A stretch of 64,000 bases of DNA from Membranipora membranacea (taxonomy: Eukaryota > Bryozoa > Gymnolaemata > Cheilostomatida > Membraniporidae): NCBI GenBank assembly GCA_914767715.1, contig OU612065.1:17794001-17858000 (forward strand). Reading direction: 5' to 3'. Shown here piece by piece: positions 50,118-61,844 of the stretch. Within the stretch, counting starts at the first letter, position 1. Each line of letters starts with the position of its first letter. Under the pieces are notes generated by a model. The model saw only the letters and a list, made by a program, of their open reading frames with translations, had not been told where the DNA came from and ran no database searches. Both the position numbers and the translations under genes were made by a program.

Positions 50118-51614
50118 ATGTTTGCTGGAAATAATGTTATGAATGGAGAGGGTCCATCTGCAGCTACTACCGGTTTTATCTCCCCTTCTTTTCACATCAA
50201 CAGAACCATGAGTCCATACCCCGATAGCATGATCTCCGGAAGATACAGTGGAAAGCTTCCACCATACGCTAAAAGAAGTATGAACTTTCTATCCATGTCA
50301 GACCTGTTTGGATTAAAAGCTTTTCCTGTTATTGGAGGAGCGGCCTACCTCGGCACGTCCTTACCAGCCATGGCGTACAATGAAACTTTCTTACAGTAAG
50401 TTGAAAGTACTTCTTTGAGTAAAGATTCAGAGCGGGCAAAAACCGTTATACAAGTTTAATTTCTGTAAATGATGATGATATCACAGTGACAATAAAATGA
50501 TAGCTGTTCACTCTGTAATGATATTGACAACATTATTCTATATCTTTGCCAAACGCTTTTCAGGCTATAAATTGTATACCAACATCCAATACAAATTTAC
50601 TCACTAGGCTTGCATATCGCTAACATCAATTTTAGTTGATTATCTAACCTGTGAATGCCCAAATAAGTTTTTAGGTCTGTCTAGTCTGTGAAATAACCGC
50701 TGTCACTCAGGCTCTTCTCATTCATTAATGAGTCATCATTATATCCATATTAGAAAGATGCAGGTTTAGAAAAAAGGGTTTGACTGTTTAATGTTATTTA
50801 TTAACATATTTCTTGTTCGTGTTGTTTGCTGTTCAGCTCAGTTATGAATGTCAACTTTTAGGGTGAATGGGTAGTTGCCCCTCATTTCTAACAAGGCTAA
50901 AAGATAAAGTTCTACGAAAATCAATAGATTTTCAAAGATGGAGACGTTGTTGTTGTTGTTGTTGCTGTTGCTGTTGTGGGGAGTTGTTGACCCATTTTAA
51001 GCAGGCAGAAAACCCCTAAAACATTTTTCATACCCCACTTGATACAGGGAGTTTGGCTGCTTGATACCCCCTTTATCTCTCGCATATGTCAACTGTGATT
51101 AATTAGTTCTTATTACAATGAGCAATATGCCATTAGCTAAGACAATAACTTACTCACTCTAGGCCTAGGCCTATCATGAGCCTTTGCCTTCAGCAACAAC
51201 AAATAGCACAAGAATAATTACAATAAGCAACAAACTTCTTCTGCTTTTGTTTGACTTGACATTTTCTCCGTGAATATACTGCATGTATGTTTTCATTTTA
51301 GCTGGTTCGGCTCAGAAATGCGCGCTAACTGTGTCCAAAGATATATGAACATAGCAGCATTCGGCGGAATCGCTTGTTATATCTATGGGAGGAGGCATAT
51401 TCGCCACGCAGGAGCATTTCAAAAGGTTATGTATCCTCTACTCACAACATCCATGTTCTTCACTGGATCTTGGTGGATATGGGAGTTTATGAGTAAAGTT
51501 TTAAAGGATCAGGAACTATTTGATAACCATTGGAGATGTGTGTTTGGACTCCTGAGTGGATTGTCACTCCTATCTGCTGGTCGAAGCTACCTGCTATTCA
51601 TTGATCACTGGTGA
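50118..51614 (+). CDS. Unrecognised multi-pass membrane protein, tandem copy 2
   Basis: Exons 50118-50395 and 51302-51614 give 196 residues. The start is the first ATG in frame (MFAGNNVMNGEG). The frame stays open upstream to a non-ATG codon, so a longer N-terminus is not excluded. From RSMNFLSMSDLFGLKAFPVI onward it parallels copy 1 (KSMSFLTTSELFSYKAIPA). Exon 2 is equally long, with GGIACYIYGRRHIRHAGAF and YLLFIDHW. The Cys-rich head of copy 1 is replaced by a Ser/Pro/Met-rich one, so divergence is concentrated in the N-terminus. Conserved exon 2 suggests a shared membrane core. Family not recognised. Confidence 0.8.
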
Positions 51615-53363
51615 AAGGATCAATCATGTAGATGTATTTCAATATTATGCGCTTCAAAGTGACATAACTACTTATTAAAAATAGTTCAGGAGCAACATTT
51701 ATAGTTTATATTTTAGTTTATACAAACCTAAAATGCTTAGGTTACACTGTGCGTGTTAGCAGAAAAACTCTAGATCAGAGACCAAGAAAAAACTTTTCAA
51801 CTCATGGGGCCTGTTATTGAGTATCCCACAATGCACTTTTCTGGAATTCCCAGTAAAAGCAGGACCTGTCTACAGTGGGAATCCCAGGACATAATTGCCT
51901 TGCTGTATTGTTGTTAACACGCACTATGAATTTCTGGCTAGAATCACTACTTATTAGTCAGTACACTCCTTGTGAATACTTTTTTTCCTTGCTTGAACCC
52001 TGTGAATATCAAATGTCAGTTTAATATAAGGTTCAACCCAAGTCGCCTTGAGTTTCAATAACATTGCATGCTTTTTCTGGTGACAATGCTGAAGACAAAT
52101 TGTAAAAAAATTATCCATCACCTTGGCTGCTGACTATCTTTATATTTTGCGTTTGCTTCTTGGCCTATTGGCTAAGATCAAAGTGTCATGGCTAATGGCT
52201 GATTAGTGCCTGTCTCAGTTTCTGGCAGCTTGCTGCACACTCACGATTAGGAGGTCCACCATTGCCTCACCTCTAGGATGCATTCTAGCTTGCTAGGATG
52301 TATCACACTCACAGTATGAGGACTCCGGGCAACTTGGGTCCCTCTTTAGGGGCAGCCCACCCTCTGTTTTGTCATAAGGAGGACAAGCTTTTGTATATAT
52401 AAAAAAATGCCACGTTGTCAATGACAGTGCCATGTCATCACCTAGTAGCCCAATTTTACTGGGGGTTTAGATCAGTAGAAATATCTTTATTGTGGTGCCT
52501 TACATTCATAACAGCCAGTTCAGCAGATTTTTTTATCGGTTATTCTGGTAAATAAATACATTCCAATACCATTCTGCTGGTGGCTTTCAAGTAAATATTG
52601 GTCAGATGACCTATATAAGGCGGTTGTTGCATAGTGAGAGAGTTATCACAATATACGCAGGGTGGTGCTCATATTGATATAACCTTAAATAGCCTTGTCT
52701 TCATTCAGAGATTACTTTTTATACGGGCAGCAAGTAAAATTTTGAATACAAAGAGAATTGAAGTTTCTTCACCACATGTAATAGAAGCAGAGTTCAATAT
52801 ATGTATATATAATATATATATATATTCTCAGAGAAAAAGCAACATTCCCTTTTTATGAAATTGTAAAATCAGAATGTTGATCTTTGAGAAGTTGCCTACT
52901 TATGACAAAAGAAAAGACAACTAACATATACATGATTTCTTGCAGCTATAACACATACCTTATAATATAGATGCTTACATATATATTAGTATTAGCACAT
53001 CTAAATAGCGGACAGAAATTTTCCTTGTTTATAATAATATAATGACATACGCCACTCTTAGAAAAGCATTTAAGACCTTCTTCATCACCTCATTTCTACA
53101 ATATCTTGTGCAATTATTAAAGCTATCAAAATAGTAGCGGTTAGCTGTCCATTGTGTCCAATGATGACATATTTCGCCTTCGAATCAGTTGTCTCTAACC
53201 ATCTCTGCTTCGGGAGAGGCTCCGCCAAGATCCAAGGGGGATATCTCGATCTTACAAAGTAAATGGTCATTAGAGGGTTAAAATAACTATGTGAATGTTT
53301 GAAAGATGATACATTCGATGAATTCAGAGTATTGGAAGTGTCACTACAATCTTTCTGCTGAAC
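51615..53363. other. Intergenic region
   Basis: It contains a short sequence shared with 10410-10428 (ATCCCACAATGCACTTTT at 51823) and an AT-repeat near 52800. Coding content is not visible on either strand. Confidence 0.55.
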
Positions 53364-54662
53364 TCAATAGTCGATACAAAGTCTGCAACAGAAGTTGTGC
53401 TCCCAATAAGTGAAACCATAGCAAACGGCTCTTTTTGCACATGTGTAAGCACAAGACTCCAAAGATCTGGTAGCAGTATCTTGATTATAAGCACAGCATC
53501 CGCCATGAGTATAACATTTATCTTTGGACTTCCAAAATTTCTTATGCTCAGGATCAGAATTACCAGCGTGATCATACTGGACGTCATATAGGTGAGTCTC
53601 TGCTGTTCTAGGAGGTGTTGGTTCAGTTGAAGTAGTAACGTTGTACTTTAATGGACAATGATATGAGACAGAAAGGTCAGTCGTGTTTACATCTCCAAAC
53701 GCCCCGTCGCTGGTTAATAATAACAGATAACTCGAGTTGTGATTCTCTAATAACTTGATGTCAGCACACTTGGTATCAGCATCAGGACTTAGGAGGCAAT
53801 GAGTTTCTGACTCCAGAAGTGATTGAGAGGTTTCAGCGTTACTCATGAAGTTTTGGAGGTTCACCGACTCTAAACCACTGGTGATCGAGTTTACAAAGAA
53901 GAGTGTATTTTTCACGAATGTTCCTGTTCTGATACATCTATCGTACTCCACATGCTCGATTTTGATGAGGCAAGCATTGTTTGCACAAGCAGTAATAACT
54001 TCTTTTGTTTTAGATCTCCAAGCTTGAATAGGGCTACCAGGAATTGTTCTAGACAAAGTTTGGGATGCCACAGTACACACAAAATCTTCAAATTTACAAG
54101 CATATTTCGTATAAGATTCTGTATCAGTATTTGTTGCAAACACATACAACTTATGTCTATCTATAAAATAAATTAGCTGACTTGGATGTAACAATGATTG
54201 AGAGAAGGTTGGGAGCAGAGGGTTTGAATTAACAGTGTCTATAAGCTTCCATAACTTTTTGGATTCTAGGTCAAATGCGTGCACACAGTTCCCATCGAAA
54301 TCCGCCATAGCTATTGTAGTTGTTAACGCAATACCGAGGTTCAAACCAGTGAAATCTATATGCACAATATCCATTATATGTTCTAATGGCTGCTGAGAAT
54401 TTTCACCTGAGCTGTTGGCACAGCGGACAGCTAAATCAGATACTGGTTGTGTTTCTTGGATTCCAGATACCAATAGAGAACAGGAGGTGCTATTAAATTC
54501 CCATAATGCTTTTTGGGATGTGGCGAGCCATGTTCCCGGTTTATCCGGATAACCCAGTATTGAAGTAATACCTGTCATGTCAGCATACAGTGAATGTCCA
54601 ACGGACATGGTAAAAAATGTAGCCAGGCAAGACAGCAGCGTGAGTATTCCAACTCGTACCAT
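53364..54662 (-). CDS. Secreted protein with unassigned ectodomain and C-terminal PAN/apple-like module
   Basis: A single uninterrupted frame of 432 residues starts at MVRVGILTLLSCLATFFTMS, a clear signal peptide. An acceptor just upstream (TTTCTAG) suggests a 5' UTR intron. The middle, about residues 25-370, has repeated short beta-rich units (WLATSQKALWEFNS, FDGNCVHAFDLESKKLWKL, RHKLYVFATNTD) and many N-glycosylation sequons; a propeller-like fold is only a guess. The end (RSLESCAYTCAKRAVCYGF) fits the core of PAN/apple modules, which bind proteins or sugars outside cells. The gene at 57.1 kb has the same layout and strand, so the two are probably old tandem duplicates. Confidence 0.7.
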   Translation of the reverse strand: MVRVGILTLLSCLATFFTMSVGHSLYADMTGITSILGYPDKPGTWLATSQKALWEFNSTSCSLLVSGIQETQPVSDLAVRCANSSGENSQQPLEHIMDIVHIDFTGLNLGIALTTTIAMADFDGNCVHAFDLESKKLWKLIDTVNSNPLLPTFSQSLLHPSQLIYFIDRHKLYVFATNTDTESYTKYACKFEDFVCTVASQTLSRTIPGSPIQAWRSKTKEVITACANNACLIKIEHVEYDRCIRTGTFVKNTLFFVNSITSGLESVNLQNFMSNAETSQSLLESETHCLLSPDADTKCADIKLLENHNSSYLLLLTSDGAFGDVNTTDLSVSYHCPLKYNVTTSTEPTPPRTAETHLYDVQYDHAGNSDPEHKKFWKSKDKCYTHGGCCAYNQDTATRSLESCAYTCAKRAVCYGFTYWEHNFCCRLCIDY

Positions 54663-57108
54663 TGTGTAACCTAGAAATGATAACAAACATGACTGAAATA
54701 TGTAACCAACTTTTGATGCTTCGCCATTACTTTCAAAACAAACGATGATATTCAAGTCTGGTCGGCATTATTTTCAAGTAGGTGCAATCAAATCAAAATT
54801 GCTCAATTTAAACATTACTATCGAAATTATATAGCTGTATTAAGTCAATATAAATATCAAACTTTGGATATGATTCTCAATGATAATGGAGAGGTGAAAA
54901 ATTGATTTGCCAGGTCCCTTCTGAATAATTCAGCTGTTTTACCTGGAATTGCGAAAGTATTCTTCTTTGTTTCCAAAAAGATAGGATAAGATATGAAATG
55001 AGCAACAAACCAAATTCTGCCTCAGTACCTGAATTTTCCACCAGACAAGGATGAACAAACTTAGTGCTCTTCTTTTACACTCAGCAACTGTTTATTAATT
55101 TCCTTCGTCTTTTCATCTCCATTTTATACGTAGCATATCTCGTAATTGAGATTGAAAAATCGTTAACCAATTACTATTTTACACTTTTTATTTGGCAGAT
55201 AAAAAGAAAGAACCTGTTAAACATATTAAAATCATTATATTAGAACTGAACCCCATCAAATCAGCTTCGTCACTTCATCACATGATGTTTTGTATTATAA
55301 AAAAAAACAACTGTTCTTTGTGTCAAAAATAATTATCAACAGAAAACCATGGCTAGGAAATTAAACACTCTTTGGCATTTTTCAATCTATGCCTTTCTAT
55401 CTTGACATGTTTAGAAATCTATGCTTTCAATCTTGGTAGCAATCTGCTGATCAAACCCAACAATTATTGTTGGCTCTAATTGTTTTTCTTTGAGCAAAGC
55501 ACTTCAATAAGCCGCTGAAATAACAATCATAATTGTGGAACTAGAATTATATGAGATTTTTAATCTATCCGAGTCCACCTCATAGCTGTGGCTCTCGCAA
55601 CGTTGTATATATAATATTATTATATAGTTTTTATTGTCGATCTACAGTCATCTTTTTGAATGTTTTGCATACAGTGACAGAAAAGAAAAATGTACATCAT
55701 TGCCCTGTTAACATTATACATCTAGGGGTCTTGTGGTTTCTTCGCTGTAGATCTAACAATGAATCTATCTAGCTCCATTCCCCTACAATCCTTCGGCAGA
55801 TGTAGTGTCTCAAAACTGAACTGTCAGTATAGGAGTAGGGGGATCTGATAGGTGTTATTAATTCTAAAATAATTGGTTGTGTTTTTTGTTGAAGTTTTGA
55901 GTATTACTGGGACAAATTGTTTTTCTTTTTCAATTTACATGATAAATCAGAGCCAACACATTGGCTACACATGGCTAGAATAATACCGAGAAGCTTAGGT
56001 GGACAACCAGTGGCTAGCACACCTATTAATCTTCCCTCATGATCTTGAGTTTGAGTACTGAACCATGCTGACTGTGTTGGCTGCAGGCTGGGATTAGTAT
56101 TAAAGGTTGGAGCATCAGCGCCAGTTGGCATGAGCAATCAAAAGTAGAAATTTAAAACTGTTCCTTGAATATGATTATTTGATTATTTGATTTGAGGGAA
56201 TGGAAAATATATTGAACATTCTTGAAGTGGGTTTAATCTGTTGGAAATTTTTTTGGTATTTTGGCAAAAAAACGTGTGTGTTTTTTTCCTTTTTCATTAA
56301 GCCGTTATATATGTTTATCAGTTTAGGAAAAGCACTCACGCTAAAAAAAATTAATCAAACACACAAACAGTAGAGATAAAATTGTATCTGGTAACTTAGA
56401 TACCAAATGATATATAGAAAAACTTCATGTATGCATGCATCATTGCAGTGGAAAATCTTTGAGTATGAAGTCTGCTTTGTAAAAAAATAATCTTCGATCA
56501 TTGAAAGATAAAAAGTTTTGATTCTCATCTGCTGCTAATCGGTTAAATTCTTTTATTATTTTTCAATGTCATTTTGTTCAATGCCATCTTGCCATCAATG
56601 CCATCTTGTTGACAGTTCCATTCCGGAAATTATTAATATTATGTTGTGGTTAAAGAGAAAGGTGTAGGATCTCTGTCAAGATAAAAATCATTCAAATTTT
56701 CTCTTGAATAAGATTGAAATAAAAATAACACAAATGATAATTTTTCTTCAAAGCAGACATCAGTAAGTAAGGATATAAAACATTCATAAAAAAAGGATAT
56801 TACAGTTTTTATTAGATAAAGTGTGTTGTATTTGGGAATACGATTACAGATACATACGCTCAATTACGCTATATGATACTATTATGATCGACATTTCATA
56901 TAAACCCAGCATACTGTGTAAGATTACAGAGTTATACAGAATCTAAATCCTTGGCCAGACAAGGCCCGTACTCATTATGAAGTCTGTGATAATTAAACAT
57001 TGGCTTTCAAGACTTTTCATGCTCAGATAGATGAGGCCAGTGTTTCTTTTCAGTGCCCATCACAAGAAACAATAATCTCATGACGTGCCAGCGTCTTAGG
57101 CCTCAGTA
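54663..57108. other. Intergenic region between the two secreted-protein genes
   Basis: AT-rich and without recognisable exons. It includes the presumed promoter and 5' UTR of the 53.4 kb gene and the 3' UTR of the 57.1 kb gene. Confidence 0.5.
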
Positions 57109-60100
57109 TTACATGCCAGGAACTATATGAGTTCCATTCCCAGTTCCATGCCCCAAGTAGTCTAATTCATAGCACTCTCCAAACTGGATAGCAAACGCAG
57201 TTACAATCTGGGCTAGGAGAGTGCAATCATATGGAGTGAGCACAACTCCAAGACAGTTCATCTCGTGTGCACACATATACAAACATGACGTCAGGCTCAC
57301 ATTTGGCACTCTGGATATGGCTGTCGAGTTGCTAATTTCGCAGCCATAGCCAGCTGGTATAGAATATCTTGCATGACTTTTGATCATGTTGGTGACTGCG
57401 AGAGGTGTGATATGGGTTGTGTATGTGGTTGGGCTGTTGGAGACGTGCGATAGAGTTGCTATGTATCTGGATCCACCATTTGCCTTAGCAACGATACCAA
57501 ACTCGTCATTGTCTAAAGCGTGTACTGATTCTACTAGATCAGTGAAAAGTGACGAGTCACTGTGTCGAATCTTCAATACTGAGTTATTATAAGTCCGGTA
57601 CAGGGTTATTCGGCCATCAGATTCCAGCTTAATTAGCTCATTTCCGACCCACACATAATTTTTCAGATCATCCATCTCAGAACTGTCGACAACTTGAATA
57701 TCCAGACTGCAGTTGTGGTTTGCAAAGAAAACGCGATGTTTGTCTTCAAACTTTGGCATAGTAAACTTTCTCCATGTGCGAGCAGAGGGAAAAGTGTATC
57801 TAGAATATAACTTGCTAGTTGATGTACTAACATTACTATAGACAAGTATACTATTCGAGCTCCTGCAGTCTTTGTTCATATATGTCCCTTTAGGTACGTC
57901 ATAAGATAAATCATGTTGCACACTACAATTACTCATGCTGAACTCGTGGATTCCGATTGAGTCCAGGACAAATACAATATCATCTGTGAAATCTGGCCTA
58001 TATATGTGTGTTATAGAATCGAAAACCGAGTTGCACCAGTGCAACATCTGGCACTGCGGGCTAGCAGGTCCAGCAAGGATATAGCAGTCACCATATGTAT
58101 TCAACTCGACGAGATTTAATTTTGATGCAGCTATGAACCAGCCTGGTCTGACAGGATGAGTGATTAGTGACTGTATCTGGAGCCCAAAGGGCAGGTCTAC
58201 AGTGCGATGAATGATGTACTTTTGCCTCATAGGTGACGTATCTTCCATAATAACTAGAAAGAAATTGAGTAATGATTGACATTCGATTTTTTGATACTTT
58301 TCCTCTTATATAAGTGAGGGCATGTTTTTTTGGAAACAAAGTGCTTAAATTTGTTAGAGGAGCAAAATCACTAATGTATATCTCATCATACGTCAAACTG
58401 CCGAATCATGATTGGTGTCTCGGAAACAATGGGGTGAAGCGTCATACATTTGAGAAAAAAAAATCGAAAAAGAATAAAGAGGTATTTCCATTATATGAAT
58501 AAGATCATCATGAAAAATTGATCTTTCCCATGCCTTCCTCCTGCAATGATGCTGCTGCTATGATTGCATAATTGCAATAAAGGCATCCACGCTGCAGAAC
58601 TTCTTACTAAGCATTTCAAGATGACAAGCCCCCTAGTATGGTGCCTTATGTTTTAATGTTGGACACGCCGTCATCGAGACTACACTATTATCATGTATAC
58701 ATCTGATCGGCAGAGTCAATTTACTACAAGCTTCTCACATGTTCCAAAATAGTAAAGTTTAATTCAAGTCGTCATACCGAATTCCTTGTAATGGTACTTA
58801 GACTAAATGAATTAATTCACTCTCTATCTATTAGAGATATACATGCAATAGTTATCACGTGATCAGTGTGAATGGAGAACAAATTTAATCCAATTGCCTG
58901 CATTCCTCTTGCTCCCTTCCACTGGTCACGCCGCAGAGTGACCAGTGGATTGGGAGCGACTCGGAATGCAGGCAAATGGACCAAACTTGGTCTAGTGTGA
59001 ATGCTATCCATGGAGAGGGATAACTCTATGATGCTACCTGCTGTAATGCTGGACTATTATTTACCTTCACATAGGTTGCTCTGCAGCACATACTGTGTTT
59101 GCGTACCAGAAGTAACACTATTCTGCAGTGTGTTCATGCTGACTATATTACCTTCCTCTCCACAGCCAATTGCATTTAACTCCTCTGTTGTCATAACGTA
59201 GTCCCAAATATTGAAATCACCCATGTTCCCTTCAGAAAGAACTTGGTCAGGGTCCAAACCACCGCCACCTAAGAAAATTGAATGAACACAACAGCTGATG
59301 GTGAAACTAGTACAACATTTTTTTCATCTAACATTCAAAACTGAAAGTTGATTTCATCACGCAATGGAGGCCTCTACTTTGCAAGGGTAGAATTTTTAGC
59401 TACCACTATGTGATGCGGAAATTATTGGTCAATGACTCCCGTCCTTATTGGCAGGAACATCTCGCAAAATACGAACCAGTGCTATCTAGCGCTATCGTCA
59501 AACAGAGACAATGAGCTATTTGTGTCCGAACCTTATATAAGTTACAATTACAATTACGGTATTACTATTTTTGAGCCTTTCGGAGAATTTACAATTTTTT
59601 CGCAAGCATAGGTATTTTGATATCCAGAATTCAGAAGTGGTTTTGCCTGATTGCACCTTGTCGTGATTGGCCGACGAGATGTTGATCAGATTGGTTTTCA
59701 TAATATGTTGGCCATAGAGAAATAAGTCTTCACTCACTAAATGAATCTTGATCTTGCATAAGTATGAGGTATCCCCCTGAACTCAATGAATTAATAGTAG
59801 GGCTAGCCTCAGAAAGGTACGGCTCCATAACCCCTGGCTTAGTTTTATCTACGAAGAACTGCAAAGAGAAATACAACCCCTTTCATCTATCAGAAAAAAT
59901 TGTTAAAAAATAATTTCATAGTTCATTGTACTCAAAAAAGAAATGAGAATACATTATTGTTGCCATTTGTTGGCGTGCACATCCTGTAATGGTTGACATG
60001 AGGCAAACCAAATTTATTGTTTTGAGGGCATTTACTAATATTGGTTCCGATAAGTCAAACTAGAAATGAAACTACTCTGATTATCCATACAACAAGTCCT

Positions 60101-61844
60101 GTCACACCATCCCCAGCCCTGAAAAGCTCAACAATCAAGTAGGTATGTGCTGGTGGGACTTGCAGCTGTACTTACTGTTATATTGCCTGTCAGATCCAAT
60201 GTGACGCAGTGTTTGTGATTTTCTGTCCACAGAGATATCTTATCAACATCGACAAACAAACTGATCTTTATATTTTTTACCCAGACACTAACAAAGTAAT
60301 CATTTGAAGCGCGCATCAACAGTACCAAAAACTCATTTGAGGCACCTATAATTAAAAGGAAATAAATACACCATAAAACGCTCTGTTCAAATTTTGATAG
60401 CTTCAAATATTCAGCTACTCTACTAGATATCAAAATGATTGTATTCATTTTTTTAGAACTTGCTATCGGACCAGGATCCCGCTAGTTTTTATAAAACTGA
60501 GCAAACCCATGAAAAGGCAATAAAAGTTTGTAATCCTGGTTGTCGAAAGGCGACCTTGCACTAGGAATCCAGAAATAACTGCAGTACAATTGTCAACAAC
60601 AATGAGTGTGTGTGTCTAGTCCATGTCTTGGTTGATCACAGCGGTAGCCCTAAGCGAAACCAGAACCCAAAATATACAACGATAAATTTGATATAAAAAT
60701 TTAACGATAAAGTTTTATGTGTAAATTTATATGACAATAAAGTTTAAAAGAATTCAGTATGTATATATATATATATATACATACTAGATACAGAATATAT
60801 ATACGTTCATGAAGTGGATTTATAAATATATATATTGTGCTATTAACCACATGGCGGAGATAGTATGCAGTCTATTATTTGTTTTATTTTATTCAATATA
60901 TTATATTCTAGCGCTGTCAGCCTTCCACCAGGTTTGAAACAGCATGGCCAACCACAATGCGCTCTCCCAATCACATTGTTCTACCATCATCATATATTAA
61001 TGAGTTCCAAAAGACAAAAGCAATATATAGTCAGGCAGCTGCAGTAGTTATGGAATAGTTTTTAAATGAAAATATCCGCAGTCCCCCCCCCTGCACATCT
61101 ACGATGTAGCGTTCGACATGTACTGTACAAGTCCATTAAGCTGGCACTTCCATATGTTTTTATTTACAAATTTTTACCACAAAAAATATTAATAGATATT
61201 TTCATTGTCAGGAGACATTGTACAATAGTAGATGACCTATTTCGTTGATCTTTGTTGAGAAATTCAGTGGCAGTTTACTTGGGCTGTACATTACTATAAA
61301 CAGACAGGGTATAAGCGAAAGTCTGGGGGCTCAGACTAGTCATTTGGTAGTCTTAGTAGCAACATTACCAGAATTAACTCACTTGGGGTGGCTAAACTGA
61401 AAATCCCTCTGTCTTTGTTCCATTCTGTTGTTTCATCACTCAAGCCTTTCATCCAGAAGCAGGCAGTGAGCTGGTCCATACCTGGAAGGTTTGCTTGGTA
61501 TAAATACTCTGTAGTGGATTGTGGCTGCTTGTAGGAGTAATGAGCATAATATAGGCTTCCTTGAAAAGAAAAACAAAAGAATGTTGTTAGTTCCTTGGGG
61601 TCGAGTTGACCATCCATGTGTTCTGATTATGATATCTGCCATTTCAGTCAAATCCTGTTCCTATTTGTCTGAATCTTAGAATGTGATTTTAAAGTTTCAA
61701 AAGTAAGGAGTCAATGAGAGATCTTCTCTTTCCATGCTTACCCTGCGCCCGATGATGTGCAAGGATAAAAATTATCCAGATACTATTTAGTAGCGATAAG
61801 ATCGACATGGTGACTCTGTTACCTCTTCCAAATTGATCAGACAT
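57109..61844 (-). CDS. Secreted pentraxin/LamG-like domain protein with PAN-like C-terminus
   Basis: Exons in coding order: 61742-61844, 61383-61559, 60176-60345, 59738-59858, 59065-59268, 57109-58253; phases close to 639 residues. Start: the first Met at 61844 has an in-frame TAG six bases upstream; a second Met at 61808 begins the hydrophobic signal MSILSLLNSIWIIFILAHH. Residues of about 35-260 form a concanavalin-like pentraxin/LamG domain: QLTACFWMKGLS, FLVLLMRASNDYF, GGYLILMQDQDSFSGGG, GDFNIWDYVMTTEEL. The DQDS and NIWDYV wording is typical of pentraxins. The last exon carries the same unassigned ectodomain as the neighbour (GWFIAASKLNLVELNTYGDC) and a PAN-like end (SLTSCLYMCAHEMNCLGVVL). 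A role in extracellular recognition or adhesion is inferred, not shown. Confidence 0.8.
58894..58975. repeat. Foldback repeat with ~36-bp imperfect arms
   Basis: TTGCCTGCATTCC..CCACTGGTCAC (58894-58929) pairs with its inverted copy at 58938-58975; the inner 11 bases pair perfectly. It sits in the intron before the last exon of the pentraxin-like gene and looks like a MITE or its remnant. Confidence 0.75.

Noticed and set aside
54663-54755. N-terminal extension of the secreted protein at 53.4 kb
   Set aside because: A TTTCTAG acceptor lies just before the Met at 54662, and that Met starts a textbook signal peptide; the upstream frame is probably intron.
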